From Termitomyces sp. T153 (lineage: Eukaryota; Basidiomycota; Agaricomycetes; Agaricales; Lyophyllaceae), in NCBI GenBank assembly GCA_018296165.2, contig JACKQL020000078.1, positions 1 through 64,000 on the forward strand: a stretch of 64,000 bases of DNA, read 5' to 3'. The notes beneath the pieces were generated by a model. The model had not been told where the DNA came from. It searched no databases and saw only the letters and a list, made by a program, of their open reading frames with translations. Each line of letters opens with the position of its first letter. Within the stretch, counting starts at the first letter, position 1. The position numbers were made by a program, and so were the translations under genes. This document shows, piece by piece, positions 1 through 10,789 of this stretch.

Positions 1-283
1 TAACCAAACACTTAGTTCTTGATAGTCATGATGGTGCTGTTGTGACCCCCAGATTTTGTTGTGATCTGGTGAATACTAGGGCCACTGTGAGCATTGGCCA
101 TTGGAGTACAAAGACAGTGTTTGGGCCCTGACCAGGGTTGATGGAGAACAAGGAGACAATGGAGAGCAAAAACACATATAGGCCAGACATGGACTCTTCC
201 TGCCCTCAGTCGACTATACAGAGACTGAGGGTGAGCAAACAATTTACTTACATATCTCAGACATTACTTATGCATACCTTAGA

Positions 284-376
284 AGATTAACTTACACTCT
301 GTATTGATAGGTATGTGCTAATACAGTCAATTATATGGAGACTGAGGTAGATTAACTTACACTCTGTATTGATAGG
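284..376 (+). repeat. 28-bp direct repeat in the presumed copia leader
   Basis: A 28-bp sequence at 284-311 is repeated at 349-376 with a 65-bp period. It lies upstream of the copia gag frame, in what is probably the end of the 5' LTR or the untranslated leader. The rest of 1-566 holds no convincing gene, and I could not place the LTR boundary or primer-binding site with certainty. Confidence 0.6.
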
Positions 377-566
377 GTTCAATTCACAACAGGCTATGAG
401 TATTTGCTGCTTCTGAAGAGCAAACCCTGAATACACCTGATATCTGTGAGTGCAGAACCACTTAATTCTTGTGCTGGACTGACTGTCCAATCTAATCTAG
501 GCATAGGACACATGCTAGTCTGCAAATTCAAATTTCTCTGTTGTTTCTTGCCTCAGATACATTGCA

Positions 567-1661
567 ATGTTGATCAAGAGTCTGAGTCCACCTCTGCCAC
601 CTGCCTCACCCACCAGTGTCACCCTGTCTGCCACCAGGATTGCTGAGATGAAGCTGGTCAATAACTCAAGCAATCCAACTGTGGTTCCAGTTAGGAAGAT
701 TATGCCCTCTTGGGCAGGACACCTTCTCAATAAAGATGATGGGAAGTACACAGAATGGGTGTACATTATGAAGCTGGAGCTTATGATGGTACAGCTTTGG
801 GAATATGTCTTTGATCTGGCTCCTGCTCCAAATAAATCATACAAGCCATGGGTGCACTGCACATGGACTTTGAATAAGCATTTGGCAACATCATTTCTGC
901 AGTGGGCAATCTTGTACTTGGAACAGAAGCTCTGTGTGGAGGAGGAGGATCCCATGGCCTTATGGCAATACCTGAAGGTTTGACATGGAGGTGCTGTTCC
1001 TGTGAAGCAAGTACAGCTTCTCCAGGAAGCCCTCACCACAAAATTGTCCTTGTCAGAACCTCTAACAAAAATGGTTCATGCAATCTACAAAAAAATTGAC
1101 TGTGCCTTTGATGCAGGAGAAGTCTCCAAAGAACTCCTGCAATCTATTGCCATTCTCTCTGCACTATCTGACAAGTCATTTGCACACATCAGATCCATTA
1201 TATTTTGTGACCTAGAACAGGATGGGGATGTCAGGAGATATGGACTGTCACAGGTCATACAATTCCTGGAGGGAGAGCAGACCTTACTTGAGGCTGACAA
1301 GAATGGATCTTTACCCATGGATTCACTGCCAACAGCATATGCCACAAAACCATTCAGAGGAAGCAGGCTCACATGCACCACTTGCAAAGAATGTGGTCTA
1401 CCTATTCATATATATACTGGTTACACCACCCCATGGTGTATCCTCAAAGGGGGGATGATGGCAAGGAAAACTCTTGAGGAGTCAAAGAAAGCCCAACTAG
1501 CCCACTACAAGAGCCTCAAGAGGGATAAGGACAAGAAAGAGACATCCAAGATCACTTTTACACCAGCTGAAAACAACATGTTCACTCTCAAAGGTGATAC
1601 AGAGGCTGTTGCAGCATACTTAGTAACATGCTCAGCAACAACAAATTTGCTGGACTTATAA
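567..1661 (+). pseudogene. Ty1/copia Gag remnant
   Basis: Two frames, 567-983 and 1,002-1,661, together read as a copia-type Gag, the capsid/nucleocapsid protein of the element. The first carries the usual copia start with an N-Y/W-x-x-W like segment (KYTEWVYIMKLELM). The second ends in a degenerate zinc-knuckle region with Cys pairs near 1,378-1,435, followed by a G-G-x-M-A-x-K-T-L-E-E stretch that is characteristic of fungal copia elements. A frameshift near 985-1,000 separates the halves. The His of the knuckle is not in its usual place, so it is probably nonfunctional. The protease and integrase pieces follow directly downstream, so this is the 5' part of one element. Confidence 0.75.
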
Positions 1662-2635
1662 TGGACACACTCCCAGCTGCAGGAACAATAGAGGACTTTG
1701 AGAGTCTTGAAATTGACACCTGTATTGCCTTTGATGAAGACCCAAGGGCAAGCATCAATTGGGATGAGTATACAGCCCTATCATGTGAGGATAAGACAAC
1801 AGCTCCCTTCTTTCTTGATTTGGGTGTGACAGTCCACATCTCTCCTGATATCAATGACTTCACCACAATCAGCCCTATCTCTGCAAAACCTATCTGAGGG
1901 GTGGGAGGCTTGACAATTGCTGCCACAGGCATTGGAAGTATTTGCCTTAATGTTGCAGAGGGCTTATACCTTGAACTCAGAAATGCACTCTATGTGCCCA
2001 AGTCCACCATCTGCCTACTCTCTGTGAGCAAGTTAGCCAAGCAACTCAGAATTGTCACCACCTTCAACAATGTAGGGGCAACTCTCACAAGAGGACCAAT
2101 GGGAAAATCATTGCCACTGGAACCCTTCTTGATGAATACAGCCTATACATGCTTGACAGTTCAAACAACCATGCCTTTGCCATACATGCACCATCCAACC
2201 TTCACTCCTGGCACCTGAGCCTGGGGCATGCAACTTATCAATCCATCTTACAGATGGCATGTGTGAGCATGATCAAAGGTATGCCTTCCTCTTTTCCTTT
2301 GAAACCTCTGAAATGTGATCACTGTATTCTGGATAAACAGACCAAAATACCAGTATCCAAGGAGAGGAAAGAAGGGGAGAGGCATTGAGCAACAAGGAAG
2401 CTGGAGACAGTATGGGTGGACCTGACTGAACAGTCAGCCATTACATCTAGACCTGGGAATAATCATATTATAAATGTTGTCAACAATTACACAAATAAAC
2501 CCTGGTTGATCCCCCTCAAAACAAAAGATGATGGCTTCAATGAGTTGAAGGCATGGATATTGGCATGGAAAACTGAGACTGGGCTGTGTCTTAAAACTCT
2601 ACAAACTGGGGGAGACAGCAAATTTGATGGGATAG
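1628..2635 (+). pseudogene. Ty1/copia protease and integrase N-terminal remnant
   Basis: The protease appears around 1,805-1,860 as FFLDLGVTVHISPD, where the family has D-S-G-A. The Ser and Ala are replaced, so the active site is lost. After a frameshift near 1,897 the flap region follows (1,901-2,150). The GAG-pre-integrase zinc domain lies at 2,190-2,385 (WHLSLGHATY, then C-x2-C in CDHCILDKQTKIP). The integrase core begins near 2,410 with DLTEQSAITSRPGN and LKTKDDGF. At 2,635 the frame is cut by a solo gypsy LTR and resumes at 3,775 after the 5-bp duplication. Stops and frameshifts show the element is dead. Confidence 0.8.
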
Positions 2636-3769
2636 TGTCACAAACTGCTCTCTGGACCCCTGATCTTGTTCCCAACCTGTTTGCTTCCCTGGAGCTTCCC
2701 CCCAACACCCTGTCAAGCTCCCTCTACCTTTGTCCACCCTCTGCACCTACTCCAGGTAACTCTGACACTTCTCCAGCAAACCCTGGCAGCCCCCTAGCTA
2801 ACTCTGACACCTTCCTTGCAGCCATCAATGCTTCCCCTGATGAGCTCCTGGGACCCTCCCCTACTATTCCTAACTCTGGCATGTGTCACCAACTTATCTC
2901 CCAAGTTTGCCTGACCAACCCCAGAGCATCATAACAACCCCAGGACAGCCTGCATCCTCAACTGATCCCATCAGAATATCACCATGGCCTGTCCCCTGAT
3001 CACAACCAACACCTGTGAACTCTGTGTAGCTCTGTCAAGCCCCACCACCACACCTGCCATCTCCTGGAGCTCTCCAGTAGTCAGTATATAAGTTGTAGAG
3101 TAGCACCTCATACTCTAGTCTTGATATTACTTGCCTTACTGATGTGTTTCTGATTGTTTCTATCTCATGTTTTGTGTTCTGTATTATGTTTCCTCTTATC
3201 TCAGTCTCCCAGTCTTGTCTTATCTCTATTTCTATTATTGTCACATTATTGTTTCATATCCCTGCTTGAATCTATTTTTGTTCTCATCTCAATCTTGTCT
3301 TGACTCCATCTTGTCTCATTCAACTCTGTCTCCATTATCATGCTCAAGTCCTTTCAATATTAATGCCTTTACAACCTCCATGCATATGATTACAAACTCC
3401 AACATTCTTCAAACCATCTCTGGACCTTGCTATAAGCTCGGTTCCAGAACCCATCAACTTCTGTTGATCCCTCATCAAGCTCTGGCTCTGCTCCCGTCAC
3501 TTGTATAGTCTCTGCTTACCCTGCACCTTGAATACTTGCTTCTGGACTTGTACCTGATGCCCCATCAAGTCCAACCACTCCCCTGCAACTCATCCTAGAC
3601 TTCTCCAGACCCCTGTAGACTGGTTCAGATCACTTTCCATCACTTACCCTCACAAGTCCCCCACACCTAGACCCTCTCCAAATGCAGAGTTATCAGTGCA
3701 GGGAATTATGTTCACCTAGTAAGGACTTGCCCAGTGTAGCTGAGCCCCCATGGTTAGCAAAATCTGACA
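2636..3769 (+). mobile_element. Solo LTR, gypsy 'TGTCA' family (1,134 bp)
   Basis: The sequence starts TGTCACAAACTGCTC and ends AAAATCTGACA, and is flanked by a perfect 5-bp target duplication GATAG (2,631-2,635 and 3,770-3,774). It is related along its length to the LTRs at 17,121, 31,383, 32,767 and 42,765. It interrupts the copia integrase. No internal sequence remains, so it is a recombination product of a full element. The proline-rich open frames in it are by-products of its composition. Confidence 0.9.
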
Positions 3770-3774
3770 GATAG

Positions 3775-4823
3775 AGCATAGAGAGTGGTACAAGCAGAAG
3801 GGGATCACACTTGAAGTTGGTGCCCCATACACTTCAGCACACATTGAGCAAGTAGAATGGATGCACTGCACCTTAATGGGTAAGGCTTGGGCAATGAGAC
3901 TAGCAGCAAAGTGCCTGGCATTTCTATGGAACAAGTTCTACCTAACAGTGGTGCATCTTCATGGGAAAACAAAGACCTTGTTTGTCTGCAATATAACTCC
4001 AGATAAACTATGATATGAGAAGAATCCTAATTATTTGTATATTTGGGGAATTGGCTGCTGAGTGTTTGTGTTAATCCAGAATAAACACAACCCAAAGATA
4101 TACAAATGTTTGATAGAATGTGTGCTCATAGAATACGATCTGAACTCCAAGGCCTACCATTGTTATGACTGATCCACAAAAAGGTGTGCAGCTCCTACCA
4201 TGTGACATTCATTGATGGCCATAATGAATCACAGACCCCAACACAAGATGACCACTCTTCACAGGAACCTGATGCCAATTTCCAAACCATAAATTCCATT
4301 GAGAATGATGCAACTGACATGCCTACTCAGGAGGAGAACAAGGAGATCCCAGTCATTTCAGAAGTTATACTGGAGGAACCACAAATGGCTGAGGATGGGG
4401 AACAGCCAGCCCCCACAGATCTTGCTCCAGAGGCCCAGCCTGAGATTTGTTAATCTACATGGACATTGATTCTAATGGAGAGAGTTTTCCAGGGGGAATA
4501 TGGAGAATTCTGAACAGAGAGGGCAGTCAGAGAGTTGAAGGAGGCAGCAGAATGGATAAGAGAGGCAAAGACAGAATGGAAAAGGGCAGTGGAAGAGCTG
4601 AGACAAGCCTGAGAAGATGAGTGTGATGTCACTGGGGATGGAGAACTAAATCTTGATCAGGTCCTGTCAGTGCTTAACATGATCAGGAGCCTACAAGACC
4701 TAGACCCTGAGGCTGATACTGAAACACCAAGGACTTGGGAAGAAGCAAAGAACTCACCAGACAGATTAGAGTGGGAGAAATTATATTGAGAGGAGCTAGA
4801 TTCCCCTAAAGAAATAGGCATGT
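3775..4823 (+). pseudogene. Ty1/copia integrase C-terminal part and start of reverse transcriptase
   Basis: After the solo LTR the integrase core resumes (GITLEVGAPYTSAH around 3,809, then the copia core through about 3,950). The fold after the core is visible as NSKAYHCYD near 4,145 and VTFIDGHNES near 4,203, and an acidic linker runs to 4,453. The copia reverse transcriptase begins near 4,728 with TPRTWEEAKNSPDRLEWEKLY, and the frame is broken at 4,824 by a gypsy LTR. No downstream copia reverse transcriptase or RNase H could be found anywhere in the window, so the 3' half has been deleted or lies elsewhere. Several in-frame stops are present. Confidence 0.75.
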
Positions 4824-5137
4824 TGTCAGGGGACTTCTATTTCTGATCTTTGCAGTGATCTCTGCCACTTGTTTCATACCCCTGGAGATCTCCAGAGATT
4901 CTTGGAACTTCCCATAGTTCCTCATTGAGCACCTCCCTAGGGTCAGGGCTAGCTCTGGCCTTCTGTACAGTTATTCCTTGCACTGAGCAGTGGGAATCCT
5001 TAGACTTGTTCTCTTTGGATTCCCCTCTGCTGGGTGATTAGTTAACAATTGTATTGTTGACTACCTTGCTGATATACTTTGGATTTCCCTCTGCTAGCTG
5101 CATAATTGAGCTGCTGCTCCTGGAGGTTGCCCTTACA
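4824..5137 (+). repeat. Gypsy-2 LTR, plus orientation (314 bp)
   Basis: It starts TGTCAGGGGACTTC and ends GGTTGCCCTTACA. The same LTR occurs in reverse orientation at 6,637-7,303, where it starts TGTTAGAGGACTTC and ends GGTTGCCCTTACA when read on the minus strand. It interrupts the copia reverse transcriptase. A gag-like region of the same element follows at 5,440. Confidence 0.85.
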
Positions 5138-5439
5138 GCAGAACAAGTCTCTAACTCTGGTCTGGAAGCTCCCATAGCCCACAAGGAATCTCCAAGCCCC
5201 TATCTGTTGCTTCCCCACCAGACTTAAGCACCCACAGGATTCTATGTCTCAGCTTGCCAATTCAGACACTCCTCCAGAGGCTCTGGCCCTCAGGATAAAG
5301 CCTGGACTTGCTTGCTACACCTAGAGAACCAGATGCAACCTGACTCAATTGTCCCTCACCTATCACACAACCAAACTCTTTATCCTCCATCACACCACCA
5401 ATCACATTTCCCAATCCCTCCAGATGTTGCTAGAATGCC

Positions 5440-6478
5440 TACCCCCTATCTCCATATCACCTCCAGCAGCTCCAGTAGTCACTTCCATAGCTTCAATAAC
5501 CCTCTGGCCACAGATTTCATGCCCTACACTCCTGGATGCATATGATGGTGCTTGCTCCAGTGGGGAGTGCTTTCTCCAGTCCTGTCTCACCTACATCCAC
5601 CTCAGCAGAGATGCCTTTGACTCTGATGCATTGAAGATAGCCTGGGTGCTGTCATATGAAGATTGGATGGGCCTCCATTTACACACTATAGGTGTTCCAG
5701 TGCCCCAGAGGTGTTGGAAGCTTTGCAGATTGGGCTGCCTTCAAAAAAGACTTCTGAGCAGAGTTTTTCCCAATTGACCCTACCAAAACCACTGCTTAAC
5801 AGGGAGCAGTATGGGCAAGGGAAGAGGATGCTGGATAAGTACATTGACTCCTTCCTGGCACTAGTCAAGCAAGCTGCCTATCCTGATGGTCTCCAACTAT
5901 GCCTCACATTCTGGGACAGCCTGCACCCTGTGCTGATAGAGCACATTGACAACCTGGCTGAGGGCTGCCCAGATGATGAATGAATCACCTCCTGGTATAA
6001 GGTGACCTGGGATCAGTAGCAGCTCATGGAGATCCAACAGGAGCTCCACTACTTGGACCCAATGCAGTGCCCCACTCTGGTTGCCAGTCTCCATTACCCC
6101 ACTCCAGTACTCCTAGCACCCACCCCTGCTCCAGCCATCTCCATGCTGTGCCCCTTGTTGCCATGCATCCCCATGGACATAGATGCAGCCTGACAGCATT
6201 GCCCTGTGCCACTATTATGTGAAAGATGCAAAAAACTGGGGCACTTTGCACAACATTGCCTATTGGGTCTGGAGGTGCACTACCTTTTTACAGTGGAGCA
6301 AGAGGAGCTTCTCCTGCAACTGTTGGCTGCAAAGGATGCCACCAGAGCTCCTTCACCAGATGCACTGGCACTAGAGTTGACTCCAGAGGAGATTAGCACT
6401 TGTGCACCCCCCCAGGAGTGGAGGAGGATTTTTAGTCAAGCAACAGGTGAGGTGTATGCCTTTGTTGCTGGGTACTAA
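5440..6478 (+). pseudogene. Gypsy-2 Gag remnant with CCHC zinc knuckle
   Basis: This is a Ty3/gypsy Gag downstream of the 5' LTR. The capsid-like part is readable in pieces (LDKYIDSFLALVKQAAYPDG around 5,830, then LAEGCPDDE at about 5,958). A perfect C-x2-C-x4-H-x4-C nucleocapsid knuckle, CERCKKLGHFAQHC, lies near 6,218-6,260. The frame then runs to a stop at 6,476-6,478. Several TGA/TAG stops and frameshifts break it upstream. The following 6,479-6,636 has no recognisable protease, and at 6,637 the sequence switches to the same family in inverted orientation. Confidence 0.75.
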
Positions 6479-6636
6479 CAGGTTCTCATGTCTGTTATTA
6501 GAAAATAAAATTGCCCTTCTTGATTTCAATCATTTTAAGACAGAAGAACCTCAACCTTCCCCTCCAGATGTACAAACACCCACTCTGGAGTCCAAGCCAA
6601 GCCCCTTGACCCCAGCTAGGCTCTATTGGTGCCACC

Positions 6637-7303
6637 TGTAAGGGCAACCTTTGGGAGCAGTAGTTCAATCATGCAGCTAGCAGAGGGGATGCCAAAGTAT
6701 ATTTAGCAAGGTAACTGACAATACAAATAGTAACTAATCACCTAGCAGAGGAGATGATGATGATGATTCTTTTTATTTCCTACAAGTCCTATTTTACACA
6801 TGACCGGTTTTCGTGTTCTAGGACCCGCAGTACGTAATGGGGGAGGTTTCCCACCCGAAAATCCACTACCATCTGCCGCTAACGTGCCATCCCAATTTCT
6901 AAACCCAGCTGTACTCGGCATGGCTTAGTCGGAGTTGATTGGTGTAGGACTTAGTAGCCCAATCGGCACAGCTCATGCCTTCCTCTAGTCAACCCACAAC
7001 CAAGGGTAGTCACGACTCCACCCTTCCCCATGCCCAGACGCTACTTTCGGAAGATCGACCCCGAGATTCGGAACCCGCGACATTCAAAGAGAACAAGTCT
7101 AAGGATTCCCACTGCTCAGTGTGGCACATCAGCAGGCAGTGGAGGTGTGAGAATGTCTGTATAGAAGGCCAGAGCTAGCCCTAACCCTAGAGAAGTGCTC
7201 AACAAGGAACCATGGGAAGTTACATGGGTCTCTGGAGATCTCCAGGGGTCTGGAACAAGCCATGGAGATTGCTGCAGAGGTTGGAAATGGAAGTCCTCTA
7301 ACA
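6637..7303 (-). repeat. Gypsy-2 LTR, minus orientation, split by a SINE copy
   Basis: Read on the minus strand it starts TGTTAGAGGACTTC at 7,303 and ends CCCTTACA at 6,637. Without the SINE insertion at 6,753-7,084 it has about the same length as the plus-oriented copy at 4,824. A polypurine tract directly precedes it on the minus strand, so it is the 3' LTR of the minus-oriented pol fragment that lies at 7,440-9,870. Confidence 0.85.
6753..7084 (-). mobile_element. 5'-truncated SINE-like element, copy 2
   Basis: Read on the minus strand, this segment matches the 3' part of the 943-bp element at 62,008-62,950, beginning near 62,518 of that copy. It ends in AAAATAGGACTTG and an (ATC)n tail. 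A stretch of about 110 bp in the long copy (roughly 62,738-62,850) is absent here. Truncation at the 5' end with a simple-repeat 3' tail is what target-primed reverse transcription produces. I see no clear target duplication. Comparison with the plus-oriented LTR suggests a few bases (GATTC) were lost at the site. CpG dinucleotides are well kept compared with its surroundings. Confidence 0.8.
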
Positions 7304-7317
7304 TCACCCCCCCTCTA
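7304..7317 (-). other. Polypurine tract of gypsy-2
   Basis: On the minus strand a run GCTAGAGGGGGGG followed by TGA lies directly upstream of the LTR start. This is the expected place and composition for plus-strand DNA priming in a gypsy element. Confidence 0.75.
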
Positions 7318-7439
7318 GCATGTGGCATCTTGACATGTGGAGTAAGAGAAGTTCCAAATTGCCTGGTCCACTGGTGAGATGGGGTAGATTCCTCAGATGG
7401 CTCATGGTGCATCTGGGTGCCTCCAGTGGAACTCTCTAA

Positions 7440-9870
7440 TTAGCCCCAGTGCAAGCACATTCTTTTATGGTTCCCAGGAGATGTCTTCAATTCTGTAACC
7501 TTTTCACTTTACCTTGTATTGTAACTGTCATCAGAACAGATGACTGTCCAGAATTTCCTCCACCTTGTACTCCTTGCTATTGTTCACCATCACCAGAGGT
7601 GGTGGAGGTGCTAGGTGTTGCCCTGGAATAGGGTCCTTCAGGGCTGGTATTAGCTTGACCACATTGAAGACTGGGTGGAGCTGGCACATCCCCATGGGGA
7701 GTTGGAGTCAATAGGCTAGTGGCCTGATCTGCCATTTTACCATAAAGGGTCCTAACTGGCAGTGCAAGAGCTTTCTTGATGGTTAGGTGGTTGTAATATT
7801 GGAGGCATCCAAGTAGACCCAATCCCTGGGCTGGTACTTGGGTGCAGGGATTCTTCCATGGTCATAATACTATGCTATGTCATTCTTTGCCTTTTCATGA
7901 CCATGCCATGTCATCCTTTGCCTTTGCCAGGGCCGCCTGGGCTTCCTCTTGTGACCTCTTCATCCAGTCCACAAACTTGTTCACTGCTTCATTCTCTGAT
8001 GGCCAGGCCTGGGGTTTGAAGCCCATGCATGGGTGATGTCTGGTGTCCAGGAAGAAGGGCAAAAACTGGGTGGCTGCATGAACATGGTTATTGTACTGGA
8101 ACTTAGCATCAGGGAGGAGTTTGTCCCAGTCATCCTGATGCTCATTGTAGAAGAGGCAGAGATACTACTCAGGCTTCTGATTCACACATTTGGTCTGGCC
8201 ATTGGACTGTGGGTGGTAGGAGGTGGAGGTGTGCAGTTTCACACCAAGTAGTTGGTAGAGCTCTCTGGTGAAGTCTGCTACAAATTATGGCCTGCAGTTA
8301 GATACATGGGCATTGGAGAGGCTGTGGAGCTTCCAGACATTTCTCTGGTACATGGCAGAGCAAGTGGTGTGAGTGGGGATGAAGTGTGCTCATTTGCCAT
8401 AAAAGTCCACTACTACCATGATAGCATTGTAACTGTGGGAGTTAGGGAGCTCCATGATGAAGTCCACCAAAGCAACGCTCTATTGTTCTAAGGGTATGGG
8501 CAGGTTGTGTAGCTGTCCAGTGGGGAGATGGCATTGGGGCTTGGTCTAGAGACAGAGATTGCATGTACCAGTGTAGGACTCAATATACTAGGACATCTGT
8601 GGCCACAAGTAATTCTAGGATGCTAGCTCCAATGTCTTCCATCTGCCTGGGTGTCCAGCATTCTGGGAGTCATGGTGCTGCTCTACAATTCTCCAGCAGA
8701 GCTCTAGAACATTGGGCATGTAGATGCAATCTCATGCAATCTCAGAAGGTCAGAAGCCTGTCTTGGAGGTTGGAGGGCCCATTTGTCAATGCAGACAGAC
8801 TTGGCACCAGTGGTGTGTTCCAATTTCAGTGCATGACCTGCCTGGACAACAAGTTCTTCCTGCCAACTGTCCCAATTTCCATGTCAGATGTCCTGGAGGA
8901 TGTCCACCTCCACTCTTTCAACAGCTAGACCTTCCATGGCTTGGATTGCAAACAATTTGAGGAGGAGGAGCACAATGTTGCTATTGTCATCTTCTCCAGT
9001 GCTATGGTCTGCTCTTCAGGACAGAGCATCTGGCTTCCCCATACTCTAGCCTAGCTTGTAGTGCACAAGAAGTCAAAGTTAGCTAGATAGAGGGACCACT
9101 GGGCTTGTTGGTGGTTGAGTTTCTTAGCCATCCAAAAGTATTCAAGGTTCTTGTGGTCTGTCTAAACCTCAAACTCATGCCACACACCCTCCAGAAAGTG
9201 CCACCACTATTCAAAGGACTGGATGATAGCCAGCATCTCCTTGTTGTGGATCTTGTAGTTGTGCTCTACCACATTCAGGCCCTTGGAGTAAAAGGCCACC
9301 AGATGCCACTTCCTGTCCTCTGGGGATTATTGCAACAGAACAGCCCTGATGGCAAAGTTGGAGCTGTCAGCTTCCACCCAGAAGGGAGAGTTGTCATCTA
9401 GGAAGAGAAGGACTGGTCTGGAGGTGACAACATGCTTGAGAGCATTGAAGGCCATCTGCTCTGGAGGTCCCTAGCTCCAGGTAGTGTCCTTTGTGGTGAG
9501 GTCAAATAGAGGGCAGGCATGATATGAGAAGTCCTGGATGGACCTCCAGTAGCAGTTGGCAAAGCCTAGGAAGGCCTGCACTTCCTTCTTGTTCTTGGGC
9601 TCCAGCCACTTCATGACACCCACCACCTTCACTAGGTCCATCTCCACAGCTCTGTGTGAGATGATCAGCCCAAGATACTCAATCCAGGTCTGCTCAAACT
9701 CATACTTCTCCAGTTTGAGATAGAGCTGATAATGGCAGAGGTGTTCCAAGATGAAGTGTGTGATCTGGCAGTGCTCCTCCAATGTTTTGGTGTAGATGAG
9801 AATGTTGTCAAGGTATATGCACACTACACCTTCAGCAATAAGGTCCTGGAAGATATTGTTCCTTATCATT
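7440..9870 (-). pseudogene. Gypsy-2 pol: reverse transcriptase C-part, RNase H, integrase, chromodomain
   Basis: On the minus strand the order is reverse transcriptase (from 9,870; active-site segment IYLDNILIYT near 9,800-9,825, where the second Asp of Y-x-D-D is Asn), RT connection (FLGFANCYWRSIQDFSY), RNase H (9,470-9,080, ending in TDHKNLEYF), integrase (about 8,950-7,800) and a chromodomain at about 7,590-7,440 (EYKVEEILDS, then GYRIEDISWEP). The chromodomain places it in the chromoviruses. There are many stops and frameshifts. The reverse transcriptase is continuous with the fragment at 53,886-54,100 if the 44-kb insertion is removed: the join reads ATF then QMIRNNIFQD in frame. Confidence 0.85.
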
Positions 9871-9873
9871 TGA

Positions 9874-10726
9874 CACTTCAGGAAATGTAGCATGTTTTCT
9901 GAGAAAAAGGTGTCAGAAATATGTTTTTCAATTTCTGACACCTTTTTCTCAAGAAACATGCTACATTTTGTGTCAGAAAATCTCAATAAATATATCAAAT
10001 ATTCTCTTAATGTTTCTTTCATAGAATGATAAATTTTTCTGTATTTTTTCCGAAGAAAAAATCCTCAAAATATTTGAAATGTTCTTGATGCTTTTCTTGA
10101 GAAACATGTGATATGTTTTAGCATGTGTTTCTCAAAAAACCTTTGTCCTGTTCTTAGTTTGTATCTCAAGAAACACTCTGTATTCTTCTTGAGAAACATG
10201 TGTCAGCATAATGTATGATATTTCTCAAGAAACATGCAATAAAAAAATGTAATAATATTATATAGAAACAATATACAGAAACACATGTCATGTCACTCAG
10301 TGCATGACCATCAATCCACTCATCAAGATGCTTAATATGTAGTACTGAGTTGGTAACATAGTGTACAAAATTATAGACTTCCAAGAAACTCCAAGAAACA
10401 GATGAACAACAGCTGAAGTCAAGAAAAATGAGGGCTAAATCAGCAGGACAGACAGGGCATTGACTTACAAGGAAAATCACCAAGATCAATCTGATCTACA
10501 AGCCTCTCAAATTCAAATTTGCTGGCCATGGACAGCATGCAAAATGCTATATAGTTGGTAATGAGCAGATTGAGATTTCATATGGCCCAAGCACTGCACA
10601 ACTACCTGGGACAGTGTTGTTGTGCATGTCTGGTTGACACTTGATTGGTTGGATAGTGTCATCAAGGGGGGTTTGTCAACAACAATGAGTTCCTGTGTCT
10701 GGTTGAGGATCAGTTGGTCATCATTG
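9874..10726 (+). repeat. Left terminal inverted repeat arm (853 bp)
   Basis: It matches the complement of 53,033-53,882 over its whole length, with scattered substitutions and small indels. The outer 70-80 bp form a long hairpin: the segment at 9,889-9,921 pairs with that at 9,932-9,964 around a short loop. Further in, many TTTCTTGAGAAA / TTTCTCAAGAAA near-palindromes recur (about 10,095-10,235), as expected for subterminal transposase binding sites. The 106-107-aa open frame carried by both arms is most likely not a gene. Confidence 0.85.
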
Positions 10727-10789
10727 TGCTCCAGTTTGATGACACAAGACAGAGACTCATGAGCCTAAAGCTTGTTAATGAAACCAAGA

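Noticed and set aside
10166..10489. 107-aa open frame (minus) with a 106-aa near-identical twin at 53,270-53,590
   Set aside because: The two frames are simply the two arms of the terminal inverted repeat. The sequence is Cys/Phe/Leu-rich without a domain and overlaps the palindromic repeats, so conservation follows from repeat identity.
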